Below are positions 1-8,234 of a stretch of 64,000 nucleotides of DNA, in pieces. A program made the position numbers and the translations under genes. Each line of letters begins with the position of its first letter. Positions within the stretch are counted from its first letter, which is position 1. The notes beneath the pieces are model-generated. The model was not told where the DNA came from. It saw only the letters and a list, made by a program, of their open reading frames with translations, and searched no databases. The stretch spans positions 1 to 64,000 of the forward strand of contig JAUWBF010000009.1 in assembly GCA_030601755.1 (NCBI GenBank), written 5' to 3'. The DNA is from Verrucomicrobiota bacterium (GTDB lineage Bacteria; Verrucomicrobiota; Verrucomicrobiia; Opitutales; Opitutaceae).

Positions 1-404
1 AACTTGAGGAGATTGCCGCCGTGCTCGAGCGCGGCCTCGATATCACTCGGGGTGGCGATGCCGGGGCCAAACGGAATACCGGCCGCCTCGGCGGCGGCCA
101 TGACGCGGTGATTGGTGCCGGGGGCGACGGCGAAGTCGGCGCCGGCGTCCTTGACCTGCTTCACCTGGTCGGGGGTCAGCACGGTGCCCGCGCCGACGAG
201 CAGCTCAGGCAGGTGGGTCTTGATCTCGCGCAGCGCCTCAAGTCCGGCCGCGGTGCGGAGGGTGAGCTCGAGCGAGGTGATGCCGCCGGCCTGCAGGGCC
301 TTGGCGACGGGCACGGCGTCTTCCTTGCGGTCGACGACGAGGACGGCGATGACGCCGCCGCTGACAATGGTGGAGAGAAGGGAGGGGCTGAATGCGATGC
401 TCAT
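1..404 (-). CDS. eda: KDPG/KHG aldolase, C-terminus cut by window edge
   Basis: Class I aldolase that splits 2-keto-3-deoxy-6-phosphogluconate into pyruvate and glyceraldehyde 3-phosphate, the last step of the Entner-Doudoroff and uronate routes. The 134 visible residues carry the family motifs SLELTLRT (general-base Glu46), VGAGTVL and a PGIATPSD segment. By alignment from memory with E. coli Eda, the last complete codon (Lys134) falls at the Schiff-base lysine, so the gene is cut just at its active site. The ATG at 404 gives the usual short N-terminus. It pairs functionally with uronate isomerase at 33103, although 33 kb away. It is transcribed away from the FGE gene. The family assignment is firm; the substrate (KDPG, KHG or KDPGal) cannot be told apart. 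Confidence 0.93.
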   Translation of the reverse strand, partial: MSIAFSPSLLSTIVSGGVIAVLVVDRKEDAVPVAKALQAGGITSLELTLRTAAGLEALREIKTHLPELLVGAGTVLTPDQVKQVKDAGADFAVAPGTNHRVMAAAEAAGIPFGPGIATPSDIEAALEHGGNLLK

Positions 405-891
405 GGTGGTGGAGGGGAAGTGATCCTTCCGGTTAACGCCAAGGGTGACAACGTGTTTTGCGGCGCAAAATTCAGACCGTAAAATCGGCGGATACGTGCA
501 TCTTCAGACACGCTTCCATGCATCTAAGGAGAGTCTTGTTCGGCCTGATGCTGATGTCGATGGGGTCGGCCCTTGAGCCGGCCCGTATCGAAAAACATGT
601 CGATTGCTTCGTCTGCAGAGAGCGGCATCCGGTAGCGGCCCGTATTTCGACGCCGCCAATCGACATTATCGGGCTCTGTCCAGGAGGCCTTGCGCGAAGA
701 GGCCTTTGCAGATGAGAAACTTGAGGAATGGGGCAGCCTCGGTGGTTGCCCGTGAACGAGCGGATAATGAGCATTGGACAGGAGGCTCTAGCGCGTTTCC
801 GGGCGACGTTCCCTAGATCGACCCGGTTGGTGATTCTTGCGCCGGCGGGTCTTGGGTTTGACGCCGCATGGTCAGGCGGGAAACTTGCTTG
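405..891. other. Intergenic region, no supported gene
   Basis: I find no intact gene in these 487 bases between divergent eda and FGE. Plus-strand pieces around 625-680 and 680-742 read as protein-like in two different frames (for example LREEAFADEKLEEWGSLGGC before a TGA at about 743). This could be the decayed end of a lost gene, but it is too short to name. Promoters for the two flanking genes must lie here; I see no clear boxes. Confidence 0.4.
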
Positions 892-1845
892 ATGGACCAA
901 CCCGGAAGCTGCTGTGCACCCGCCCGTGAAGGCGGCTCCTCTTGTGCCGAACAACCTGAGTTCGCACGCGTGAACACGGGCTCGACCAACGGCATGAAGC
1001 TCATCACCGGCGGCAGGTTCCTGATGGGCAACGAGCGCGACTACGGCTTCCCGTCCGACGGCGAGGGGCCGGTGCACGAGGTCGAGCTGACGCCGTTTTG
1101 GATCGACGCGACCACGGTGACCAACGAGCAGTTCAACGACTTTGTGAACGCCACCGGTTACAAGACCGAGTCGGAGCGCTTTGGCTGGTCGTTCGTTTTC
1201 GAGGGGCATCTGACGCCGAAACAATTGCAGACCGCCGTTAAGGGGCGAGTGGTGGGCTCCGAGTGGTGGTGCCGCATCGATGGCGCCGATTGGCGTCACC
1301 CCGAGGGCCCCGGCTCCAACATCAAGAAGCGCTGGGCGCACCCTGTCGTGCAGGTCACTTGGCACGACGCCGTCGCTTACGCGCAGTGGGCCGGCAAGCG
1401 TCTCGCCACCGAGGCCGAGTGGGAGTTCGCCGCGCGCGGCGGGGCACCTCACCTGCATCGTTTCCCTTGGGGCGACGAACTGGAGCCGGGCGGCCGGCAC
1501 ATGATGAATGTCTGGCAGGGCGTGTTTCCCACTAAAAACATCGAGGCCGACGGCTACTATGGTCCGGCACCGGCCAAGAGTTTTCGCGCCAACGGTCACG
1601 GCCTCTACAACATGACTGGCAACGTCTGGGAGTGGTGCTGGGACTGGTTCGACCACACGTATTACCAGCGCAGTCCGTCGACCAATCCCGCAGGCCCTTG
1701 CCACGGCGACCGGCGTGTCATGCGCGGCGGCAGCTACCTCTGCCACGCGAGTTATTGCAACCGCTACCGGGTCGACGCGCGCAACTCCAACACGCCGGAC
1801 AGCGCGACGACCAACCTCGGTTTCCGCTGCGTGCGCGACGTGTGA
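892..1845 (+). CDS. Formylglycine-generating enzyme (aerobic sulfatase-modifying factor, SUMF1 family)
   Basis: Oxygen-dependent enzyme that oxidises the active-site cysteine of type I sulfatases to C-alpha-formylglycine. The protein of 317 residues carries an early SCCAPAR motif common in bacterial FGEs, the core FGE-sulfatase fold (NMTGNVWEWCWDWF) and the C-terminal RGGSYLCHASYC block. Cys284 and Cys289 match the catalytic copper-binding cysteine pair of true FGEs by their five-residue spacing, which separates this from catalytically dead relatives. The ATG at 892 was preferred to one at 868 because it starts just before the Cys-Cys motif and has a purine-rich stretch upstream; the other adds eight residues. 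It converges on the anaerobic maturase gene downstream. No sulfatase is visible in the window, so it must act in trans. Confidence 0.93.
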   Translation: MDQPGSCCAPAREGGSSCAEQPEFARVNTGSTNGMKLITGGRFLMGNERDYGFPSDGEGPVHEVELTPFWIDATTVTNEQFNDFVNATGYKTESERFGWSFVFEGHLTPKQLQTAVKGRVVGSEWWCRIDGADWRHPEGPGSNIKKRWAHPVVQVTWHDAVAYAQWAGKRLATEAEWEFAARGGAPHLHRFPWGDELEPGGRHMMNVWQGVFPTKNIEADGYYGPAPAKSFRANGHGLYNMTGNVWEWCWDWFDHTYYQRSPSTNPAGPCHGDRRVMRGGSYLCHASYCNRYRVDARNSNTPDSATTNLGFRCVRDV

Positions 1846-1888
1846 CCGCGCGCCGCGAGTGGCCGATGGCCGGTTGCGCGGGCGCCGT

Positions 1889-3148
1889 TCAGTTCAGCAT
1901 GCCCATGATCTCCGCCGGCGTGCGGCCAGTGCGGTAGAGCTGAGCCATCAAGCGCATGGGCCGATCGACGTGGGCGAAGAAACCGAGGTAGTCGTCGCAC
2001 AGGTAATTGAGTCCGGGCTCGCCATCCGCGGTGCGTTCGAAGCGGTGTTTGGGGCAGCCGCCCGCGCAGGCGAAGTGCATGGGACAGTCGAGGCAGCGGC
2101 GGGGCAGAGAATCAAGTTTGCCCAGGCCGAACGCGACCTGCCGGTCGGAGTCGACCAAGGCGGCCAGCGGCTCCTTGAGGATGTTGCCGAGGCGATGGTC
2201 GGGATAGACGTAGTGGTCGCAGGAATACAGATCGCCGTTGTGCTCGACGGCGAGCGCGCGGCCGCAGGTCTCGGCGTGCACGCAGATGCCGCCGGGCAGG
2301 CCCAGCCACTTGCCCAGCGCCACGTCGAAGAGCTGGATGTGGACGCGGCCCACGTCGTGCCGCACCCAGCGGTCGAAGATCGCCGAGAGGAACCGGCCGT
2401 AGTCGCCGGGCTTCACCGACCACGGCGTCATCCGCGGAGAGGCCGCCGACGGTTTGTCGACCGCCGCGGCGGGAGCGGGTCGCGGGCCCTCCGGAGGGGA
2501 GGCGAGCGACAGGCGCCAGTCGGTCGCGCGGGCATCGGGCCGGCGCTCGACGATGGGGATGAACTGCAGGAAGGTGGAGCCGATGCCGCGCAGGAACCGG
2601 TAGATCTCGAGCGGTTTTTGCGCGGTCTCGCGGTTGACACAGGTTAGGGTGTTGAAGTCGACCTGGTGTCGTTTGAGCGCTTCGATGCCACCCATGACGG
2701 CGTCGAAGGTGGGCTTGCCGCCCTTATTGACACGATACTTGTCGTGCAGGGCGCGCGGACCGTCGATGCTGACACCGACCAGAAAGCCGTGCTCTTTGAA
2801 GAACGCGGCCCACTCGTCGTCGAGGCACGTGCCATTGGTCTGAAAGGCGTTCTCGATGACGCGGCCGGCGCCGTATCGCTTTTGCAGGGCCACCGCCTTG
2901 CGAAAGAAGTCGACGCCCATGAGCGTGGGCTCGCCGCCTTGCCAGCCGAAGACCACTGGAGCGTCGCCAGGATTGGCCGCGATGTAGTCGCGCACCAACG
3001 TCTCAAGAGTCTCGTCAGTCATGCGAAAGCGCGTCCCGCGGTCGAAGAGCTGTTCCTTTTCCAGATAAAAACAGTAGGTGCAGTCCAAGTTGCACGCCGG
3101 CCCTGCGGGCTTGATCATCAGGTGAAAAGGGGCCTTCGCGGTGCTCAT
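1889..3148 (-). CDS. Anaerobic sulfatase-maturating enzyme (radical SAM, SPASM domain)
   Basis: Oxygen-independent counterpart of FGE, converting a sulfatase active-site Cys or Ser to formylglycine with S-adenosylmethionine and iron-sulfur clusters. In 419 residues I see the radical SAM motif CNLDCTYC (Cys19, 23, 26) close to the N-terminus, the GWQGGEPTLMG strand, and a C-terminal SPASM domain from Cys295 (CGRALAVEHNGDLYSCDHY, then CLDCPMHFACAGGC). A Pro/Ala-rich insert near residues 215-245 looks lineage-specific. The ATG at 3148 fits the family start MSTAKAPFHLMIKP; upstream in-frame sequence is not protein-like. It lies tail to tail with the FGE gene, 43 bases apart, so the cell can mature sulfatases with or without oxygen. 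Confidence 0.93.
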   Translation of the reverse strand: MSTAKAPFHLMIKPAGPACNLDCTYCFYLEKEQLFDRGTRFRMTDETLETLVRDYIAANPGDAPVVFGWQGGEPTLMGVDFFRKAVALQKRYGAGRVIENAFQTNGTCLDDEWAAFFKEHGFLVGVSIDGPRALHDKYRVNKGGKPTFDAVMGGIEALKRHQVDFNTLTCVNRETAQKPLEIYRFLRGIGSTFLQFIPIVERRPDARATDWRLSLASPPEGPRPAPAAAVDKPSAASPRMTPWSVKPGDYGRFLSAIFDRWVRHDVGRVHIQLFDVALGKWLGLPGGICVHAETCGRALAVEHNGDLYSCDHYVYPDHRLGNILKEPLAALVDSDRQVAFGLGKLDSLPRRCLDCPMHFACAGGCPKHRFERTADGEPGLNYLCDDYLGFFAHVDRPMRLMAQLYRTGRTPAEIMGMLN

Positions 3149-3321
3149 GGCGTAGAACCTGTATTTTGCCGGATGCTCGACGCACCCGAAATTACAAAGG
3201 ACTCGGACGGGGGGCGGCAAACGCAGTTAGTAGGCTGTTTATCCGTGGGTATAACGAACCGTTCCTGCGAAGACAAAAAACGCCCTTCCCGGACGGCCCT
3301 CTGAGTAAGTCGCCAAGGCGG

Positions 3322-4173
3322 TCACTCGATCGTCTTGGCGACGGCTTGCTCAAGCAGATCACCGGCGAGCTTGTCGGCGGACAGGTTTTGCGCGGCGGCG
3401 GCCTTCTCGATCTTGGCGAGTTCGCGCAGACTGAGCTTCATGCGCACGTTGGTCTGGTAGGCGTCGGGAATATCGAGCCAGGTTTCCTCGGTGGTGGCGA
3501 GCTGACGGTCATCGAGGCCGAAGGCGGCGAGGACGCCACGGGCCATCATGAGATTGCCGTAGATGTTCATGTGCACGCCGTCGGTGGTGAGGGAGCGCTT
3601 GATGCCGGCGGCTTCAAGCTTCTGCTGCTCGGCAAACATGTCGGCGTTCAGATCGGCAAGGGGGAGGCTGCGCTCCTTGGCAAGGTCACGAAGGAAGTCG
3701 TTGTAGCCGACCAGCGTCGTGTTCTTGTCGTTGGTGACGGGCAGGCTGATCTGGGTCGCGGTGAGGATGACGACCTTCACGCCGGCGTCGCGGCACTGGT
3801 CGACGATGGCGGTGATGTTCTTTTTGTAGTCCTCGAGCAGGATGCCGGCGCCGCGAGACTGGTGCCAGACGTCGTTGACGCCGCAGCTGAGGGTGAGCCA
3901 GTCGGGTTTCTGGGCGAGTATGCCTGGCAGGCGTTTCAGCATCTGGTCGGATTTGTGACCGCTGATGCCGGCGGGGATGACCTTGATGTCGACGCCGTTG
4001 GCTCTCAGGCCACTTTCGACGAGACGGACGTAGCCGCCGGGCGTCGAGGCGCCTTGGTGGGTGATTGAATCGCCTAGGAAGGCGACGCTTTCCCCAGATT
4101 TGACGAGAATGTCCGCGTGCAGTGACGCGGAGGCGATCAGGCAGGAGGCAAGGAGGCAGGCAAGGAGGCGCAT
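3322..4173 (-). CDS. Secreted SGNH/GDSL-family hydrolase
   Basis: Probable esterase or deacetylase acting outside the cytoplasm; family members often strip acetyl groups from polysaccharides. The 283-residue product begins with a Sec signal peptide (MRLLACLLASCLIASASLHA, cleavage near residue 20). It then shows block I FLGDSITHQG (nucleophile Ser36), a block II glycine in ISGHKSD, block III GVNDVW and block V DGVHMN (Asp198, His201), so the full catalytic set is present. The ATG at 4173 was chosen because it opens the signal peptide. It is the last gene of the minus-strand run heparinase-GH5-PEP-CTERM, 131 bases below the heparinase-like gene. The substrate is not known. Confidence 0.9.
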   Translation of the reverse strand: MRLLACLLASCLIASASLHADILVKSGESVAFLGDSITHQGASTPGGYVRLVESGLRANGVDIKVIPAGISGHKSDQMLKRLPGILAQKPDWLTLSCGVNDVWHQSRGAGILLEDYKKNITAIVDQCRDAGVKVVILTATQISLPVTNDKNTTLVGYNDFLRDLAKERSLPLADLNADMFAEQQKLEAAGIKRSLTTDGVHMNIYGNLMMARGVLAAFGLDDRQLATTEETWLDIPDAYQTNVRMKLSLRELAKIEKAAAAQNLSADKLAGDLLEQAVAKTIE

Positions 4174-4304
4174 GGAATGGTGGTCAGGGTTGAAGGCGCG
4201 TGGGCGCGATGCATCACGCGGGGAATGCATATCAAGGCAAACCACCGTCGGAAGTGCAGTCATACACAATGCCAACGTTTGCAGTGCGCGACGGTGGGCG
4301 GCGC

Positions 4305-6130
4305 TTATTTGTCGTCGAGTTCCGCGCGCACGACCAGCGAGTGCACCGGTCTGTCCACGGTGAACAGAACGCTCACTCGGCGCAGGTCTGCGGGCGGCTG
4401 GTCCCAGGCGTTGGGCGCGTTGGAGGCGTCCTCGTCGACCACTTGGAATGCCGTGTCGGCGGTGACGGTGAGGCGAAGCGTTCGGCCATCTTGGGTGAGC
4501 ACTGCCCCCGAGGGGCTAACGTCGACCCTAGCCTGCGTTATCCAGGAAAAACGATAGACCGCGCCCGGCTTTGCGTTTGCCAATGTGTCGCGAAACTCGG
4601 CCGATTTGGGAGAATCCACCCGCAGTTTGCGTCGCAGTCGGCCAACTTGCCCGGCGTAGAGCGGCGTCAGGTCGATCTCCGCGGCGCGTGCCTCCGCATC
4701 GAAGGCGGTCAACGGAGCAGTGGCCGTTTCAATCGGGAGAGCGTCGTCGATCAGAGGTATCGAATGTGCATCCGGACCAACCACAAAGACCCGCCAGCGG
4801 TCCTCGCCAAACAGGCTCAGGCCATGCGCCTCGACGTGCGCATAGCGAGGCATGCCGCAGTCGATCGCCCAGCGCACGCCGTCCAGCTCCATGATGAAGG
4901 AGCCGACGTCCATGTGTCCGTGGCTGGAGCGTGGCGATCCGCCCTTGATGGCCACGCAGAGAGCGTCGCGTCCGACTCCCGAGCGAAACACCGCGAGCGG
5001 ACTCTCGCCGCCGGTCGACCAGGCCTCCGGCGCGGCGAGCTCGCCGGCTGTCAGGCCGTCGGCGGGCATCCACAACAGCGCGAGCGGCAGGAAGCGTGAC
5101 GGGAATCCGGGCTGACGGCCCTCGGCGATTGCTTGCCGGAAAGCCGTCGCGGCCGCGGTCAGGCGGGCGGCCTCGTCCGCAACAATACCCGGGCAATTGG
5201 TCTCGCGGGCAAACCAATACTGCTCGGGCGCAAACTCGCGCCTTGGTCTGCAATCGCCGAAGTTGAGAAAGTCACCCGATGGCGCGGTGAGCGTGTTGAA
5301 GGCAGCGCCGCTTTGCAGGAACGCCCGGTTGGTCGCCAGCTCGCCGGCCGAGCCCTCGCCGGTTCGCAGCGCCTCGATCAGCAGCAGATGATAGGCGGTG
5401 CCGTAGCCCCAATACATCGGCCCCTCGACATAGGCTCCGTCCGGTTCGTAGCTCGGGAAAATATCCGGTGTGTTGCGTCGCGCGCGGGCGATGGCGCGTG
5501 CGGCCAGCTCCGGTTCGTCCTCGCGGACGACGAGGGCGGCGAGCGTCAGGCCGGCCTCGCACACCTGCAGCCAGTTGTTGGCCGGAGTGCGCCGCCGCCA
5601 CCAGTGCGAATCGTCGTCGCCGGGGCGCAACGCATGCGACACGAGCGCGTCGTGAATCGCGGAACGACCGGCCGGGCTGAGCTCGTCGTGTAGCCAGTCA
5701 TAACCGATGGCCATGGCGGTGGCCGCCTCGGCCACGTCCAGGAAGTGCGACGGGTTCCAATCGCTGAAAGCCGCCAGCGCCAGCATTTCCTTTTCCGCGC
5801 GGGTCGACCACCGGCTGTCTCCAGTCAACCGATACATCATCGCGAAGCCGAGCACGCGGCGAAGGGCCGTCCGACTGGTGTCCAGCAGACGCCGGCCGAC
5901 CATCACGCGCTCGACGGACGGAGCGTCGTGGTCAAACTCGGCCACGGCTCGCACGAGCTCAAGCACCTCGCGCTCCGGCCCGTCTCGCGTCACGGCCGCA
6001 CGCAACCGCTCGAAGTCGGAGTCGTTAGCCAGAAGGCGTGGGTGCCGTCCGTGGATGGAGTGGGGACGGCTTGGCTGAGCAGGGGCATGAGCAACAAAAA
6101 CGGGACAACGCGAACGAACAGACAGGGCAT
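4305..6130 (-). CDS. Heparinase II/III-like polysaccharide lyase, frame break after signal peptide
   Basis: Putative secreted lyase of uronic-acid-containing polysaccharides. The mature part begins at HPRLLANDSDFERLR and runs through an all-helical toroid (NNWLQVCEAG, EGPMYWGYG) to the family's conserved SSHGHMDVGSF block and a beta-rich C-terminus; total about 600 residues, normal for the family. The continuous open frame begins at a GTG at 6146 and has no signal peptide. In the neighbouring frame, an ATG at 6130 encodes a textbook one (MPCLFVRVVPFLLLMPLLSQ followed by AVP, a likely cleavage site). The two frames would join by a one-base change between about 6041 and 6100. This could be a real mutation or a base-call error. 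It lies 62 bases below the GH5 gene. Confidence 0.82.
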
Positions 6131-6192
6131 GGGTAATGCACGCCACTAGACCACCGTAGCATCCGGAGGCAGTAATATTCGTCGCGCCCGTT

Positions 6193-7275
6193 TTAACTCA
6201 CGGCGACCGGTCTCAGTCCCAGCGCCGCCACGACCTCGACATCGGGAGCGCGCACGCCGGCATCATCGCGTGGCGCGACGGCGAAACACCCCGAGTAGTC
6301 CCACATGGTCCAGCCGATGCCGTTGTCCGCGAGCGCCCCCGACACATCCCGCAGCCATGCCAGACGCGACGCGCGCGGGCTGAAATCGCGATAGACGCCA
6401 AACTCGTTGCAAGTGAGCGGCAGACCATGTCGCTCGGCCCAGGCCACCGCCGGTTGCACGAACGCGTGGTAGGTCGCGGCGCTCCAGCCGATCTCCACGT
6501 ATTCCCGCAGGTGGCGAAGCGCGTTTGCATCGGTGATGCCGCGCATAAACTCCGCGACGAAGGCGGCGTCGGCCGGGTAGGTCAGCCCCTTGGTCAGCAT
6601 TGCCCACGGCGGCGACCAGCTCGCGCCCTGATGCGTGAACGCGATGGGGTCGTAGAGGTGGAAATTGGCGATGACGTTGCCGTCGTCCGGAGGCGTGAGC
6701 TTGAGCAGTTCCGGCACGGGCGAGCACTTGTCGCCCGAGATGATGAGCGTGTTCAACGGAGCCTCGGCGCGGATGGCGGCGACCGTGGTGTTTTGCAGGT
6801 CGTTCCAGCGGGCGGCGTCGTTGATGCAGGGCTCGTTGAGGATTTCCAAAAACACACGCTCCGGGTCGAGCGGGGCGATGGCCGCGGCGAGTTGCCGCCA
6901 GAGATCGACGAAGGCCTCCGCCGTGGCCGGCGACGCGGCCAGCTCGCGTTTGAACGGATCCTCCGGATGCACGTCGATGATCACGGCTAGCCCATGGCCG
7001 ATCAGGCGGACGATGTTTCGCAGGATGCGGTCAAGGTAATCGCGCGGCAACATGCCGCCGGTCGCGCCGGCCAGCAGCGGCTCGCAGGCGATCGGCAGTC
7101 GCACGTGGTCGAAGCCCATGTCCGCCACAAGCGCGAGGTCGTTCTCGCGGATGTAGGCGTCGAAGTGCCCCGCGGTGTAACCGGGTTCCCAATACACCTG
7201 GGAAAACCAGTGGCTGAGGTTGACGCCGCGCCGCAGGCGGGCGGCGCGGTCAAACACGGCGGAATGCTGGATCAT
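6193..7275 (-). CDS. Glycoside hydrolase family 5 (cellulase-like) enzyme
   Basis: Retaining (beta/alpha)8 hydrolase likely to cut a beta-linked glucan or mannan. The protein of 360 residues starts MIQHSAVF and shows RRGVNLSHWF, the HVRLPI strand, the acid/base motif LEILNEPC (Glu148) and the nucleophile motif LTCNEFGVY (Glu291). There is no signal peptide at the chosen ATG (7275), so it may act on imported oligosaccharides. A longer reading frame exists but overlaps the PEP-CTERM gene above, so the internal ATG was preferred. The gap to that gene is 37 bases, suggesting cotranscription. The subfamily and substrate cannot be settled by eye. Confidence 0.9.
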   Translation of the reverse strand: MIQHSAVFDRAARLRRGVNLSHWFSQVYWEPGYTAGHFDAYIRENDLALVADMGFDHVRLPIACEPLLAGATGGMLPRDYLDRILRNIVRLIGHGLAVIIDVHPEDPFKRELAASPATAEAFVDLWRQLAAAIAPLDPERVFLEILNEPCINDAARWNDLQNTTVAAIRAEAPLNTLIISGDKCSPVPELLKLTPPDDGNVIANFHLYDPIAFTHQGASWSPPWAMLTKGLTYPADAAFVAEFMRGITDANALRHLREYVEIGWSAATYHAFVQPAVAWAERHGLPLTCNEFGVYRDFSPRASRLAWLRDVSGALADNGIGWTMWDYSGCFAVAPRDDAGVRAPDVEVVAALGLRPVAVS

Positions 7276-7312
7276 TGATGGAAAAGATGGATGCGTCGCG
7301 ACCGCCTGAGCG

Positions 7313-8125
7313 TCAGCGACGCCGGCGACGGCGTCCGCTGACAAATGCAAGGCCGCACAGGCCGGCGAACAGCCCGGCGACTGAGGGCTCGGGAATGGCG
7401 GCGAGTGAAGTGATCTCGACGTAGCCGCCGCCGATATCGGTGACCAGCAGGCCGGCGCCGACGCCGTCACGCACACGTCCGCCGATCAAGGACTCGGCGG
7501 CGGACACGGAGCTCAGCAATTGCAGCCGGGAGTCGGCGCTGTTCATGAAAATCGCACCGGCGGATGCGGAGGAATAGGGAGTCGCGGTGTCGAAGCGCAC
7601 GGTGATGTCGCCGAGGTTCATGCCCCAGGAACCGACCGTGCCGCCAAACCCGGTGATGGCCGACGCGAGCTGGAGGGTGCCGCCGCCGTCGACGGTGACG
7701 TTCTGGCTGCGTTGGTAAAAGCTGTTGGCGAGCACCAACGTGTTGCCCGACGCGACGGTCCAGTTGCCGGTGTAGCGTTGCTCAAACGACATGCTCAGCG
7801 TGTTTGTTCCCGCGCCCGCGCTGGTGAGCTGGGTCAGGTTGCCGAAGGGCGAACCGGTCAGGGTCCAGCCGGCCGATTGAAAGTTGATGCCCAGTATGCT
7901 GCGACCTGCGGAGAGATTGACCGTCCCTGCGGTGACGGTCGCGTTGAAGACCGCGGTGTCTCCGTAGTCGTTGTTGGCCGGAACCGTGTTGCCGCTCCAG
8001 TTCAGCGCGGTGGTGAACTCGCCATCTCCGGCCTCGCCGTCCCACGTGCGGTTGGCGGCGACGAGCGTCGTGCAGAGCGCGGAGAGCGTAAACAGAGCGG
8101 CGGAGGCGATCAGGGGTGTTTTCAT
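7313..8125 (-). CDS. PEP-CTERM secreted protein with autotransporter-type beta repeats
   Basis: Exported, envelope-sorted protein of 270 residues. It has a Sec signal peptide (MKTPLIASAALFTLSALC onwards), then NRTWDGEAGDGEFTTALNW, the opening seen in autotransporter-associated beta-strand repeat proteins, a Ser/Thr/Gly-rich beta-helix-like body, and a C-terminal sorting tail: PEPS from residue 245, a hydrophobic stretch and RRRRRR. Such tails are processed by exosortases; none is encoded in this window. It is the first gene of a run with GH5, heparinase-like and SGNH genes, and a shared promoter-like motif lies 72 bases upstream. The role is unknown; surface binding of polysaccharide or matrix formation is a guess. 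Confidence 0.88.
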   Translation of the reverse strand: MKTPLIASAALFTLSALCTTLVAANRTWDGEAGDGEFTTALNWSGNTVPANNDYGDTAVFNATVTAGTVNLSAGRSILGINFQSAGWTLTGSPFGNLTQLTSAGAGTNTLSMSFEQRYTGNWTVASGNTLVLANSFYQRSQNVTVDGGGTLQLASAITGFGGTVGSWGMNLGDITVRFDTATPYSSASAGAIFMNSADSRLQLLSSVSAAESLIGGRVRDGVGAGLLVTDIGGGYVEITSLAAIPEPSVAGLFAGLCGLAFVSGRRRRRR

Positions 8126-8196
8126 GATAGGTATGGGCTTGGGGTGACTAAGAGAGGCGGGGAACCCATATTGATACTCCCTGCCGCCGGAGTTGG

Positions 8197-8234
8197 GTTA
8201 ATGCGTAGCCGACCCGTGATGTGTCTATCCCTGA
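8197..8234 (-). promoter_or_regulatory. Shared bipartite promoter motif, copy 1
   Basis: On the minus strand: TCAGGGATAGACACA, 17 nt, ATTAAC. It directly abuts the stop codon of the MFS gene and points at the PEP-CTERM gene starting at 8125. The same layout occurs at 18393, 21334 and 22373. Confidence 0.6.

Noticed and set aside
432-470. Possible fifth copy of the shared promoter motif before eda (GTTAAC at 432)
   Set aside because: The GACACA half does not match at the required 17-nt distance.
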